The notes under the pieces are model-generated. The model did not search any database and was not told the DNA's origin. It worked only from the letters and a program-made list of their open reading frames with translations. A DNA stretch of 47,610 nt from a virus: positions 1-47,610 of IMG/VR virus record IMGVR_UViG_3300027741_000107, one strand, 5' to 3'. Below, piece after piece: positions 33,401 to 41,158 of the stretch. Within the stretch, counting starts at the first letter, position 1, and each line of letters starts with the position of its first letter. The position numbers and the translations under genes are program-made.

Positions 33401-36381
33401 GGGGATGCATGAGGTTGATCTGTGTCATAATAATAAAAATAGATCCCTCTCCATGAACCAGGCAACGATTGTTGGTCTTGGTCTGTTGAGCTGCCATAAT
33501 TCCATGAGAAAGGATCACTTATGTCAAATGTGGTGTTCCTGAGAGCATCCACTTGATTCATGGTGAGCCATCTGTTCCAAGCAGGTGCTTGCAATGTGGT
33601 AACGTCTGACCTAGTGTAACTGGTAACACGAAACTTACCACTAAGTTGTGTTCGCACATCCAGGTCAGGCACATGATCCTCCATGGCATACTTCTCAGGC
33701 AGGCTACCATATTGCAATTGTTCAAACAGTAGCCAAGCTTTAGCTACAGGATGAGTCAATTCTGACACATTTGTGGTCACACCTTGTGTGTTCAAAATCT
33801 CTCCCATGGGGTCATTATTGTAGTCACTGAGCACGCACAATGCTCCATTGTGGCATCTTAGGGTGAGAGGTGAGCCAGGCTGGCTTAAATCATAAAAAAC
33901 TGTGGGCACGTATGCACTCCATGCACCCAATCTAGTAGCACTTGCAGGTACCCATGTGGGGTTCACACTCTGTTGTGAACAGTATGCCCCCAAGCTCAAA
34001 TCAAATCCTGAATTGACCCATGCACTGGCCCTAGTCTTGCCCAGATTGATTTGGCGCAGTGCCCTGTCCAACCACAGTTGTGGATTATCCGAACCAGTGA
34101 GTGCTTGATTATTATACACATTCCAAAGCGCATTTATAAATTTGTTATAAAAGCGCAAGTATTCTGTTTGACTCCACTGCATGGCCACCATGGGATCAGT
34201 CACACTCTGACTACCCTCAAAAGATTGACTTTGATCAATACCATTCAATGCCATCAATTTGAGCATGCTGGCTCTGTGTTGTAGAATTACTGTGCCTCTG
34301 CCCAACTGTTTGGGTGAATCTCTCCAGTTGTTGGCACCACTTGCTGTGCCTGTGAATCCTGTTTGATTGCGGATGACGCTTTGGCCATGGGGCAGCATGT
34401 CTGCTAACATGAACTGAGTTACAACTTGATTGTCTGGGTTAGCTTGCAGATTGACAGGAATTTCAAAATATCCATCACGAACCTGATTGTGCACTCCAGC
34501 CCATGTGCTCACTTTAATAACAGTCTGTGCAGCAGGTTTTTCTTTCAACTGGATTGTGTTGTTCAGAACTGTATACTGAGTTTCATTCAATAATGTGGCA
34601 CCCACCTGAACAATAATATTGGGTGTACCTGTTTGTGTAAGCGCAGGCATTTGATCAATTGCAAATGTGGTTTCATTATTTGTGACCACATATTCATTTA
34701 TCACAAACTGCTTTGTTAATTGATCGCTCAAAAACCAATTATTCACATATTGTGCTTGATCTAAAAATGTTTGCTGCCAATAATAGTAACCAGGAACTTC
34801 AACTAGATCTGTATTTTGATAATATGTTACTTGTATTTGTGTACAAGTAACATCAAACACATAATTACGAGCACTTGCAGAATCCACATCTGCCGAAAAT
34901 CCTAGCACAGGATCCACAGGCAATGCTGTGTTCTGCCTGTAGCTGAGCAAACTACATCCTGCAAAGTTACTGTTAGGGTATGAAACTGGATCTGCTAAAT
35001 TTGTGCCCACAGAGTCAAACAGCTCAAATAATGGGGCTTGGTTTATGGTGGCCACATACTCTTGTGAATCTGGGAGCCAATTGGGTAGTAACTGCCTGCT
35101 TTGGCCTCTGACCCATTTTGTGCCTGTGAAATACCAATTGGTGCTTACATTTTCATAATAGGGCTCATTTAGGCTTGTGTCGTTGGGTTTATTTCCTTGT
35201 ATTACAAAAATTACACTTCCAGGTGCACACAATCCGGACTCTGATGTGATATCTGTGATCAGACTTAGTGTGACTTTTCCATCCACTCTCACACCACTCA
35301 CTTGATACAGTCTGTTGTTCAAATTGGTATCTGTAAGATTGGTAAACAACACGATTTGGCCATCGTCCAATCTCACATTGTCCACTAACACATTTGTTTG
35401 TCCAATCACACTGTCCAAGTTGGTACGTTTTGTGTCCACTAAATTGACATTGGTCAGGAATTGAGTACCAAAGTTCCACAATGGGATAGAAGTATCAAAT
35501 TCCAATATGGGACGTTGTGCAGTAACAATAGTACCGTAACTCTGATCTGTTTGACTGATCACCAACACCTGTTTGTGGAACCATCTGTTTGTTTGGCTCC
35601 ATGGATTACCATTTTGACTGCCTCTGGCTATTGTCACATATGCAGGTGTTTCATTTAACCCTGCACTATCCCAGGTGGTGCTGTCCCAGGCTTGTGGAGA
35701 ATCCCATGCCAAATTGGTTTGTGTGAATTCTGGTACTAATCTGATCTGTGTACCCACGCCTTCCACAATATACACTTGGGATCGGATCTGTACGTTTATG
35801 TCCAGTGTAAACTGTACTTTTAATCCTGATGTGAACACAACTGTGGCATTATCTTCTTGCACACCACTGATTGCAAATTTTATGCCACCATCGTATGTGT
35901 ATGTGCTTCCAGTTTGGATTAGTGCACAATTGGTCTCACTCATCAGCTGAATCAATTGGGGTCCTGTGGCCATCCACACATATTGCGTGGAATTGATCAG
36001 TTTGTCCATGTCCACAGGTAGCCCGTAACTGTAATACTCACCTTCAAACAGTCTGTTATGGTCATTAACCAGTGCACCCTGCCATCTGAGCTTGTTAATC
36101 AGATCATCATACGCCAACACATGGGTGATCTGATTGTTCTGTGTGTTGCGACTCACCATACCTGGTTCCACCTGGTAGTTCAATCTGTCTGGAGTTGATT
36201 CCGGGACCCTAGCATCCAGATTGGGATTGTATGTGCTCAAAAGTTGACCCACATATGCATTCACATATTCCACTCTATCTGGCTGGAACATGTTGTCTGC
36301 TGTGGCTGCAAAGAACTTCTTCAACACATCTGTTTGCAATACTTCAGGTAGGAATTCACTAATTCTGCGAGTTTCACTCAT
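24493..36381 (-). CDS. giant baseplate-region virion protein, 3962 aa, gp7-like position
   Basis: The gene follows gp6 by one base in the order gp25 - gp6 - this gene, where T4-type phages encode wedge protein gp7; T4 gp7 is about 1000 residues, so this is nearly four times longer. The N-terminus (ISEFLPEVLQTDVLKKFFAA, then NMFQPDRVEYVNAYVGQ) resembles very large structural proteins of T4-like aquatic phages. The last third holds repeated beta domains with a VxVNG-type strand, near residues 3000 (VWVDGRKVF), 3210 (VFVNGKLQT), 3525 (VFVNGMLIR), 3575 (VWINGVLQ), 3680 (VYLDGVKQL) and 3855 (VKVNGREQV), plus GSGYxxxD-type turns. No enzyme motif or membrane helix is seen. The frame is uninterrupted over 11.9 kb. 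Likely a baseplate wedge or fibre-network component. Confidence 0.75.
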   Translation of the reverse strand: MSETRRISEFLPEVLQTDVLKKFFAATADNMFQPDRVEYVNAYVGQLLSTYNPNLDARVPESTPDRLNYQVEPGMVSRNTQNNQITHVLAYDDLINKLRWQGALVNDHNRLFEGEYYSYGLPVDMDKLINSTQYVWMATGPQLIQLMSETNCALIQTGSTYTYDGGIKFAISGVQEDNATVVFTSGLKVQFTLDINVQIRSQVYIVEGVGTQIRLVPEFTQTNLAWDSPQAWDSTTWDSAGLNETPAYVTIARGSQNGNPWSQTNRWFHKQVLVISQTDQSYGTIVTAQRPILEFDTSIPLWNFGTQFLTNVNLVDTKRTNLDSVIGQTNVLVDNVRLDDGQIVLFTNLTDTNLNNRLYQVSGVRVDGKVTLSLITDITSESGLCAPGSVIFVIQGNKPNDTSLNEPYYENVSTNWYFTGTKWVRGQSRQLLPNWLPDSQEYVATINQAPLFELFDSVGTNLADPVSYPNSNFAGCSLLSYRQNTALPVDPVLGFSADVDSASARNYVFDVTCTQIQVTYYQNTDLVEVPGYYYWQQTFLDQAQYVNNWFLSDQLTKQFVINEYVVTNNETTFAIDQMPALTQTGTPNIIVQVGATLLNETQYTVLNNTIQLKEKPAAQTVIKVSTWAGVHNQVRDGYFEIPVNLQANPDNQVVTQFMLADMLPHGQSVIRNQTGFTGTASGANNWRDSPKQLGRGTVILQHRASMLKLMALNGIDQSQSFEGSQSVTDPMVAMQWSQTEYLRFYNKFINALWNVYNNQALTGSDNPQLWLDRALRQINLGKTRASAWVNSGFDLSLGAYCSQQSVNPTWVPASATRLGAWSAYVPTVFYDLSQPGSPLTLRCHNGALCVLSDYNNDPMGEILNTQGVTTNVSELTHPVAKAWLLFEQLQYGSLPEKYAMEDHVPDLDVRTQLSGKFRVTSYTRSDVTTLQAPAWNRWLTMNQVDALRNTTFDISDPFSWNYGSSTDQDQQSLPGSWRGIYFYYYDTDQPHASPWRMLGFSQKPTWWDSEYGTAPYTRGNLKLWQDLEAGVIRQGGRAGTHVDWARPGLSKYVPVNDAGQLLAPFDAGIITELPSQSQAAADWKFGDRSPMENVWLTSVDADQLWSQWAYLMRPAAFVEYLWDGVRQIELFEDQTYSQRVLSDTLTRTPVRSCVMHRENPSLIPSLNSTETYHGSCGIQHWISEKLVSDSRSVTTYLGNLIRGAGVNLMYKMGGFTDGQNIRTLVDSFGLSNTDNLLLPQEDVICQLLRSASIKEYVYTGVLVEFLGRNQGWRVIGYDARDPYFEIIPSRITGAKQTVVVENQQVTEYKQGLNKTDLVPYGTVFQTRQQVYDFLISLGRAQEAAGWQFDEYDSTASRPRNWSLSAREFLYWSQGPWAAGTYMTLSPAATLCKFKTDFGIIQHIGGLVQGTHSVLDRLGNPVSLANLDFLRIEDDISIKVLNDQGIYGIRLYTTSLEHALIFNNKTVFGDLIYDPVLNQRQARFKLFGYRTLDWKGRMQAPGYLVTQSVSQLGNNLVVNNRIIPNLEKSVDDLRKIFETDLSIPFDQNKQTSSISQALPRNLQLLAQHQVAYQPRTYLTNLLLDNSAEFQFYQGMIHQKGTSVSIDALLRNTQVVQPEQEFYYFEEWAFRAGQYGYDQDLNNLDVILPQDQVTSNPQLVALLSDKDSDPLSDNQVTIVKNDVRIVNSHGDLSEFKLRTSYGSLKSDLPTAGPVIREDVNYTVVDKAGLKSLYALIRSQVLADPTVSMIKPGQRVWQYIDSKLGWNVYKLCACAWSVLSTQPNARDNTQTIVTSTKDHGLKEGDMVVIYGVVNAGVNINDTFEVITVWDNTMFVIGMSTTGTGSGGTAWQYFSMRFPTLTARNQSTPPQGYQSGDLTWIDGDATTPWKIYISSGRNWFEYRIENYKTDLNYIQESRLYDLTSLQTLQIVALWDPVKNRIPGNIDAEITYKTAYDPAQYTVDPTFTYGVNAPQAWGEAQVGQVWWDLSTTRYLDYETGSDNQRRQNWGRIAPGTSIDVYEWVRSPVPPASWQNLVRSGADLTSIGSPGIASGQIKQTNPPHVSRLQQTDTGQLQTIYYFWVQYGTTVPATANRQISTSVIATLLAAPENLGIVWWAPISEKQTLIGNVGPYLNGTQTVWQTKWFNKYDVETVHREFDLIAQNDPRSSPPDWLWNKLGASLYEYDAYGNPLPDPTLRQLQSQGVLIRPRQGTFVDQVQSRRTVVQLVNQFLAASTQPPLSDPGRQSWLPYFQSEDPEPAANNQVPDVKLATTPYDELDITSGRLNAYMRLDSQTQVSELYAAQPGELILDGVMVKIGDRILVKNQSEPTHAVSAVLYDHELAAQNGTYTVLDVGSTSKNTPWIIRRSNDLSTAGIVWNQAQVTVTHGVTQAGTTWNQTNPSVQLLDTDKIVWQQGVAPPLWVMRVDNMAALYDLDYTLPFGSRVLVGADVTNMNKWTIWTWQNVGASQAQWQLYQSQTYRTQNTWDITDWYYTGYSSSSLWDYTFRTLADRDAFLAFVTGDVVKVLNTGNNTWALYECVQPASKTWRLVGKQSGTLTLKDNLWNYAANNLGFGAQGFGVEILGAEYDTRREFEQIWKGLWVNALGTQGLLKIDSSVNEPNQLMFALVNQVFAEQRFVDWAFKTSFINLRGFAEVLAPTELYTENNINSLIAYVNEIKPYHVKVRSFVDWRKASETYTGVYSDFDKPPYADVNQGVRILDEQVPADAVILQTDARYTAWYQNHVLNPQLVRQMRTRMIYDRVACAPEVYYSPGYSSSTQVDITCNSLSAWLGIILNNNILVGTLIQVQAPGYTLMTRNQLQSSGLANWDFITWGLEYEGEIANTIYDITQVLNIINNPVGVGYTVRVYVDQVQTWVWYQKVSNTITMQDWKTVAWQAPTGAAQRISDSYMPTGDQPSAQAPGLISGCESKLTSLSGKQFLTSDAWDANAWDDVKGWDYTNQQDTDSDMNVNSGQNLKYQLFVGNNTETQFMLRQPPQQPTELQVWVDGRKVFTPQDWIIRNQISQVLVSNKGLGYSMNDILIAQGGQYVSQAKFRVTGVTTLGAITSISMEEPGVYLVAPVMAVLPVMGGTGIQASVTVRWSGDQIKFTVAPGHPVQPRPNVWVIEKGETFNPALATLLDTTIDGAGLNRPHLEGGHPEELVMVWPRTNLIYDVYTAGTGGQGIMHNQVFDSDGVRTNFALPAPITEDQQLWVFVNGKLQTHGVTADYVINYQYPQVVFVNAPDVGKVNIQQLGWGGATKGVGTVAIANPGSGYQLFDLITLAGSIPTGELAQAAVTAVKAVAISIVHGGQNYAVGDKLLYKYGTGTQTLILQVTQIKNQAGLRGVIAQLEIVQAGYYTNLGVGIDDWFTAGLGMQAELVPVWGAAQVFISKRGIYAQDPQTLTQLSVISAGGGVSQGKNIQLNMTPAHIQQQVTLHGDGVTSGIQLNTPANVGTVWVTYNGATTNSWGVDSGDPRNIVLGFIPQVGDVVIASVYNSSLFSLKRVQTLVLDLPNLSYDLEYAPLYSAPQGLNSQVFVNGMLIRGPEYRRFQGDGVQTEWNLNTTVSDPNTMAKVWINGVLQANFAYTFPTTSQIKFRAEYTPAVLSDILIQIVDTVTPNLDYVITNEQIVFQSGVLTGTDQVQVITFQEDSSVRWAQDRFPVASPAVYILSRMPTDFGSVQVYLDGVKQLEVWDYVFVQIADQVQVQFHSSIITPGMNMVMVYYVVSEPVKPPVAFRMFENIYGDTKFYRLSDSRYTQLTDTINWQDDHIWVQDGAKLPVATVQNPGVIWVNSERIEYTVAEPDAKADFPNRVKLGGLRRGSMGTSTGIFSDLATEFHNGDGETTLYVTEFASPIVKVNGREQVNGVHYNIIKDPPSVVPGTYIKFIKTDLVNYTPPPGDRNVCMINIINSISSGSMSHRAGTWVQDASVNQEIPAGYIWPCGDQGIQYSAEPQTAFLIAEPGTRHR

Positions 36382-36382
36382 G

Positions 36383-39300
36383 TTATCTGTCCATTCTCAA
36401 TTCAGCAGGAGTAAGATTGGCCACCACTTGTACGTCTGTGACCCTGGCTGCACTCAAAAATAACTCATCTGGTGCACAACTTATTTCAAACAAGTCCCCA
36501 AATTGGCTTGTGCCGTTAGTGGGCACAATCACCACAGTACTCACTAAAGTGGCCATTTGTTGATGGATAAATGCCACCAATTCTGTAAAGTAAAAGCTTT
36601 GACCAAAACTCCAGTTTGCAATATCAAAATATGTGTCCACAGCCTGAATCACTCTGCTCTTTATTTCACTGTCTGTGATACTGGAACCTGAAATCTTTAT
36701 AACTTTGAATATGCATTTGAGTTCAGGCATCGCCTGATCCCCAAACAACAGTTTATACTTGACTGGATGCCAAATCATTTGATCAGTCATCATTTTATAT
36801 TTGTTAAACTCCTGAAAGGTTTGTCTTAAATCTTCAGGATAAGGGGGCATGGGCTCAGGGTCTTGTGGTCTGCCCTTGGTGATCCAGTTTCTCATATTTG
36901 TGTCATATGAGCTGGTGAGCACATACATGTCTATAACATTTTGTACAGCAGGATCTATTCGGCGTTCTCTGCTAGCATAATGCTGCCAACAGTAGTTGAT
37001 GGAATTTCTGCCTGTGCGTGCTTTGTATTCTGTGCTCACATCCAGCCAGGCTTGCGGTGCCTGTGCCTTGTATTTCAAAAACACATTTGGTGAAATCACA
37101 TAAATTATATCACCGTCTGCATGGGTGTCAACTGTAGTTTGTAATACGGCCGATGGTACTTGGTTGAGTTGATCGTATGTGGCTTTAACGTGAGTGGGTT
37201 TCCAATACTGATAACCTGACTCAAGGATCTTCTGCCAAAACACTAACTGTGTACTGCTCACCAACTTGTCAAATGCTTCAGGATCATCTATGATATTGTC
37301 CTGGTTGTTGTCATAAAATTGTAATTGTACCTGGTTGGGCTCCTGATAACCATCAGTGTATTGTATTTGTGATTGTACCAGCCAGCGTTGGTCCTCTGGA
37401 AGTGCTTTATCATTCGTATCTGTGTTGTATTTGAGGATGCGGATCTGGTCTCTTTGGCTTGTGAGCGTGAGTGCATCCACTACTGGTGTGGAATTAATAA
37501 AGTAAAACTTTACATCACTCACACTTTCAAACATGTAACTAAGACTGCGCATGGTGACAATCCAGCCTTGGTTGGCTTTGAACAGGAATTGCAGCAACCA
37601 ACTTGCATCTAAGTTGGCTTGGGTGGTGTTCCCCTCATTTTCATTGCCGTATTCAGCATCAATGGCTAAATCCACATTGTCTATTATTTTCCATGTGAGT
37701 GTGGATTGGTCATATCTCATTCCAAAGTTTTTCCGGCTGTTTAGTGCAGTTGTGAGAGCACTTGTCTCTGCATCTGTGAGTGAAACACGCAGAGGAGGGA
37801 TGGACACCCATGCAGGGGAACCTGTCATCACAGACTTACTCAGGAGCACACTAAAGATGCCCAACTGGTCTGTGGATTCATTCACAATGGCTGCCCAGTT
37901 ACCGTATGGTGCATGTGCCTGAGTTTCCCCTGGATTACCAAATGCCACCAAACTGCCTGTTGTAAGGCCCTTGGACAAATCTGGCAGAAACACATTCACA
38001 AACTCACCTTGACTGGCATTGGGCACACTACCACCAGTCACATTCCATGTGGTGTTCACATTAAACTTGGGAAATTCGCTCAGATAAAAATTACGTAATC
38101 CCGAGTTAATAGCTTGCCCTTGTTTTGTGCCTGCGAGTAATGGTTGTATGCGATTTTGAATGATCTGATTGGTGTTTAAATTGCCTGCAAGAGGAATGTT
38201 GATGGTTTGGCTTGTGTAGTCTTTGTACATGATGCCATCATCACTAAACACTTTGGTGTTAGAGTATGCACCTGTGGGATCAGTTAACTCCAGGTATCTG
38301 CTTTGTCCGCTGTACACTCTGTTCACAGCTCTCAGTTTAAGAGCTTGACTGTTTTGTAGTGGGAACAGATTGTAGTCTTCACCGTTCACCATTCTGTTCT
38401 GTGTGTAAAACACAGCAGGTGCTCTAGCACGTATGGAGTCTGTGGTCTCCCTGCTCAAACTGTTAGCCACAGGGTATGTGAGGCCAAATGTGAGATTCAA
38501 GCTGTATGTGTTGTTAGTAGTGTCCACATACCCTAGAGTTAAAGCTTGAGCCTGTATATCCTGTGGTTGAATGGTGTATGTGAGGTTGTTGCTGGTACGA
38601 TAATACACACGTATTCTGCCAGTGGGAATATTGCCAAAATTGCCATCACCAAATCTGATGCTAATAGCATCTTGACCATTCAAATCTCGTGTGACCACTT
38701 GGTAAATGTCTCTGGTCAGTCTGTTCACATTATTGTACACCAAGTTACTGGCAAATATGGCAGGCACTTTTGTCCAATCCAGTGTGGGTATGCCTGTGTC
38801 TGTGACAGATTGTACCCATACATCTGATTGATTAACATTAATGGCTGTCAAATCTATAACTCTGTTAGGTATAACAGAGTCCAGAATAAAGTCTGCATAA
38901 GCCAAGGTGCCTTGCTTGAACAATGCAAAAAATCCTGTGTTAGCACTTGCATTACCGTTTCCATCATTTCTGTACAACATGCTCCAGTTGTTGAACACAT
39001 TGGGGGTCTTTTCTTTATAGTAGCCCGAAAAGTTACCTGTGAGTGTGCTCAAAGTGGATTCAGTGTCAAAGTCTGAATTGCAAAATTCAAACTGCATGGC
39101 GGTACCAGACACAGTAGAGTTAAATGCGTAAGATAATGTGCTGGTGTTAGTGTTGTTCAGATCATATCTTTCTGCCAGCACTGTGCCAATCTGTGTGCTC
39201 TTGACTGGGTCACCATACGGGTTAGTGTTCACAAACGCAGCATTTAACACTAACACGAACTGCTCCAACCAATCGGGATTGTTGGCATCGTTCCACAGCA

Positions 39301-39724
39301 CCAGTTGATTACTCAAGTTTTTACCATTGGAATCAAATATGGGTTGGCTGGTTCGCACACTTTGTAATTTGACCAGACCTTGACTGGTCAAACATCTGCG
39401 AGGAGTGTAGCTCAAATAACGTGCCAGTCTGAACACACTCTCTCTACGAGTGGCGGTGTCCATGAAATTCTCTCGCACATTCAGATCCATTCTGAATGCC
39501 AGACTGCCTGCTAGGTAGGCCAACATTTCGATAATGGCCACAAACTCTGAGCTTTCAATCCAGTCGTTGAAGTCTTCGGGGTAGTTGACCCTCAAATAAT
39601 CCACAAGGGCCTGGCGCACTGTATCATAATCATACGCAGCAAAATTTACGAAATTAAAAGCTTGGTATATGACTTGCCAATCTTGACTGGCAAACAGTCT
39701 GTTTTGTCTCAAAGTTACACTCAT
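36383..39724 (-). CDS. 6: baseplate wedge protein gp6-like
   Basis: The 1113-residue protein begins with a helical region typical of T4 gp6/baseplate-J proteins: VRQALVDYLRVNYPEDFNDW, then EFVAIIEMLAYLAGSLAFRM and ATRRESVFRLARYL, equivalent to the T4 region that links each wedge around the ring. A beta-rich middle with IRFGDGNFGNIPTGRIRVYY is the baseplate-J hallmark. T4 gp6 is about 660 residues, so this version carries large additions toward the C-terminus. It overlaps gp25 by 4 bases (ATGA), as expected for wedge partners made in equal amounts. Confidence 0.85.
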   Translation of the reverse strand: MSVTLRQNRLFASQDWQVIYQAFNFVNFAAYDYDTVRQALVDYLRVNYPEDFNDWIESSEFVAIIEMLAYLAGSLAFRMDLNVRENFMDTATRRESVFRLARYLSYTPRRCLTSQGLVKLQSVRTSQPIFDSNGKNLSNQLVLWNDANNPDWLEQFVLVLNAAFVNTNPYGDPVKSTQIGTVLAERYDLNNTNTSTLSYAFNSTVSGTAMQFEFCNSDFDTESTLSTLTGNFSGYYKEKTPNVFNNWSMLYRNDGNGNASANTGFFALFKQGTLAYADFILDSVIPNRVIDLTAINVNQSDVWVQSVTDTGIPTLDWTKVPAIFASNLVYNNVNRLTRDIYQVVTRDLNGQDAISIRFGDGNFGNIPTGRIRVYYRTSNNLTYTIQPQDIQAQALTLGYVDTTNNTYSLNLTFGLTYPVANSLSRETTDSIRARAPAVFYTQNRMVNGEDYNLFPLQNSQALKLRAVNRVYSGQSRYLELTDPTGAYSNTKVFSDDGIMYKDYTSQTINIPLAGNLNTNQIIQNRIQPLLAGTKQGQAINSGLRNFYLSEFPKFNVNTTWNVTGGSVPNASQGEFVNVFLPDLSKGLTTGSLVAFGNPGETQAHAPYGNWAAIVNESTDQLGIFSVLLSKSVMTGSPAWVSIPPLRVSLTDAETSALTTALNSRKNFGMRYDQSTLTWKIIDNVDLAIDAEYGNENEGNTTQANLDASWLLQFLFKANQGWIVTMRSLSYMFESVSDVKFYFINSTPVVDALTLTSQRDQIRILKYNTDTNDKALPEDQRWLVQSQIQYTDGYQEPNQVQLQFYDNNQDNIIDDPEAFDKLVSSTQLVFWQKILESGYQYWKPTHVKATYDQLNQVPSAVLQTTVDTHADGDIIYVISPNVFLKYKAQAPQAWLDVSTEYKARTGRNSINYCWQHYASRERRIDPAVQNVIDMYVLTSSYDTNMRNWITKGRPQDPEPMPPYPEDLRQTFQEFNKYKMMTDQMIWHPVKYKLLFGDQAMPELKCIFKVIKISGSSITDSEIKSRVIQAVDTYFDIANWSFGQSFYFTELVAFIHQQMATLVSTVVIVPTNGTSQFGDLFEISCAPDELFLSAARVTDVQVVANLTPAELRMDR

Positions 39725-40116
39725 GGGTTGGTGCTTTCCACATTACGACGGTCAAAATCCACACTAAATGCATCCACAAAATTAAAAGGGGCATAAAACA
39801 AATTCATTTGCAATTGAATGCCATGGTCTAATTCCACCAAGTTGATGCTTTGCAATTGCACCCTATTGTCTGTTTGCACTATGGAGGTGGCATCTTCCAC
39901 TATCAACGTGACCACATCTGTGGTCATGGGCTCAAACAAAAGGTCCCAAATTATGCTACCAAAATCAGGTCTCATGACCCGTTCTCCTTTACGAGTATAA
40001 AAGTGGTTGACCAGATCTCTTTTGATCAATTCCAGGTCTGTCCATTGTGTTTGTTTAATGCTGGCATCCACACTGCTGTAGCCAACAAATATTCGGGTTC
40101 GGGGTGTATTTGCCAT
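39721..40116 (-). CDS. 25: baseplate wedge protein gp25-like
   Basis: The 131-residue protein has the gp25/GPW family pattern: LELIKRDLVNHFYTRKGERV followed by RPDFGSIIWDLLFEPMT, with the conserved E-P pair that in T4 gp25 contacts gp6 and the sheath. Family members are 100-150 residues. It is the first gene of the minus-strand late operon. The start codon lies seven bases downstream of a CTAAATA late-type box, so the operon message may be nearly leaderless. Confidence 0.9.
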   Translation of the reverse strand: MANTPRTRIFVGYSSVDASIKQTQWTDLELIKRDLVNHFYTRKGERVMRPDFGSIIWDLLFEPMTTDVVTLIVEDATSIVQTDNRVQLQSINLVELDHGIQLQMNLFYAPFNFVDAFSVDFDRRNVESTNP

Positions 40117-40122
40117 GTGCGA

Positions 40123-40130
40123 ATATTTAG
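40123..40130 (-). promoter_or_regulatory. late-type promoter box of the tail operon
   Basis: Minus-strand CTAAATAT ends seven bases before ATG 40116. It is the only promoter-like element I see upstream of the 20-kb tail operon. The 84-base gap 40117-40200 otherwise holds nothing clear. Confidence 0.5.
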
Positions 40131-40200
40131 CTTGAGTAATATGTACAGTTTTTAATCAGATTCATTGACTATTCACACTGTGGTCACTCAAACTGTGATC

Positions 40201-40674
40201 ATGGAAAAAAGTCATTTATCATACTGCGACATTCACACACATGTGAAAATGTTGGCGTTTAAAATTCAGGCCAGTAACTGGATGCCCTCAGTTATTGTGG
40301 GAGTGACCCGAGGTGGCATGTTGCCTGCCACATTGCTCAGCCATTCATGGCGATTACCCATGAAGGCATTAAATGTGAGTTTGCGAGACAATACTAAATT
40401 ACCACCTGACCATGCTGTCTGGTTGGAAGAACTAGTCCAGTCCGGTAAACGGGTACTGGTTATGGATGATATCAACGACAGTGGTGCCACTATCAATTGG
40501 ATCAAACAAGATTGGCAAAATCGTGTTTCATCTGCAAGCTTCTCTGACCATGTGCGTTTTGCAGTGTTATTAAACAAATCCACTAGTACTGAATCACCAG
40601 AATATGTGGCCAAGGAAATTCCCACAGAAAAGCTGGAAACTTGGTGGATATTTCCTTGGGAACATCTGGAGTGA
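40201..40674 (+). CDS. phosphoribosyltransferase (purine type)
   Basis: The 157-residue protein carries the PRPP-binding motif VLVMDDINDSGAT at residues 85-97, with the two acidic residues and the Gly-Ala-Thr loop of type I phosphoribosyltransferases. VIVGVTRGGMLPATLLSHSW is the family's second loop. The short length and C-terminal WWIFPWE, an aromatic hood seen in xanthine/guanine enzymes, suggest hypoxanthine-xanthine-guanine salvage. Start is ATG 40201; an upstream open stretch lacks a ribosome site. Nucleotide salvage fits with ThyX elsewhere in the window. Confidence 0.82.
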   Translation: MEKSHLSYCDIHTHVKMLAFKIQASNWMPSVIVGVTRGGMLPATLLSHSWRLPMKALNVSLRDNTKLPPDHAVWLEELVQSGKRVLVMDDINDSGATINWIKQDWQNRVSSASFSDHVRFAVLLNKSTSTESPEYVAKEIPTEKLETWWIFPWEHLE

Positions 40675-40778
40675 TCTGGATATCAACTACTTGCGCGACA
40701 CAGTCACAGTGGGGCCGCAAGAAGTTCGAGAGTGTGGAAGCTGCACTCACACATGTGCAGCACATCAAACCACGTTAA
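40671..40778 (+). CDS. possible small gene, 35 aa
   Basis: A GTG at 40671 overlaps the stop of the phosphoribosyltransferase gene as GTGA. The frame runs 35 codons to TAA 40776-40778, encoding a Trp-containing basic peptide (TQSQWGRKKFESVEAALTHV). Coupled start and protein-like second half support it, but the length is small and no family is recognised. Confidence 0.35.
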   Translation: MIWISTTCATQSQWGRKKFESVEAALTHVQHIKPR

Positions 40779-40792
40779 CCTAAAAATATGGG

Positions 40793-40820
40793 TTGACAAA
40801 CTGAGCCATCATGTTACACT
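40793..40820 (+). promoter_or_regulatory. sigma70-like promoter
   Basis: TTGACA (40793-40798), 16-base spacer ending TGT, TACACT (40815-40820). AAGGAG and ATG 40847 follow. Confidence 0.7.
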
Positions 40821-40846
40821 GCAAATCCAAACAAGGAGCGTGCATC

Positions 40847-41038
40847 ATGTCCTACAAAATCCAGCTCAGCCCTGCCCAAATCCATGCCATCTGCGCTGCC
40901 CTTGAGCAGACGTCGCCTCGGCCCAATCCTGCGCATGATGAAAACACTCGCCAGGAAGTGGGCATGCTCTTGCATATGTTTCAAGCCACCCTTAAAGAGC
41001 CAGAAAGTGCCAACATGCTGCACGGGTTTACCCTGTAG
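40847..41038 (+). CDS. hypothetical protein, 63 aa, own promoter and terminator
   Basis: The promoter at 40793 and AAGGAG at 40833-40838 set the start at ATG 40847. The product is a small helical protein (LSPAQIHAICAALEQ, then ENTRQEVGMLLHMFQATL) with no recognised family. A strong 12-bp hairpin follows 14 bases after the stop, so this is an independently transcribed unit, probably expressed early. Such short, strongly expressed phage proteins often inhibit host functions, but nothing here shows that. Confidence 0.65.
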   Translation: MSYKIQLSPAQIHAICAALEQTSPRPNPAHDENTRQEVGMLLHMFQATLKEPESANMLHGFTL

Positions 41039-41052
41039 CATGCCTATTATTT

Positions 41053-41085
41053 GCGTATCCAAGCCCATATACAGCTTGGATACGC
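41053..41085 (+). terminator. hairpin terminator, 12-bp stem
   Basis: GCGTATCCAAGC (41053-41064) and GCTTGGATACGC (41074-41085) form a perfect stem with a 9-base loop. There is only a weak T-run after it. It lies between a stop codon and the next promoter. Confidence 0.65.
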
Positions 41086-41106
41086 TATCGTAATCTCTAA
41101 AAAGGC

Positions 41107-41134
41107 TTGACTAGTCCGTCTAGTGTGTTATACT
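41107..41134 (+). promoter_or_regulatory. sigma70-like promoter of the HARP-like gene
   Basis: TTGACT (41107-41112), 16-base spacer ending TGT, TATACT (41129-41134). Confidence 0.75.
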
Positions 41135-41158
41135 GCCCACATGAACAAGGAGAGCAAC

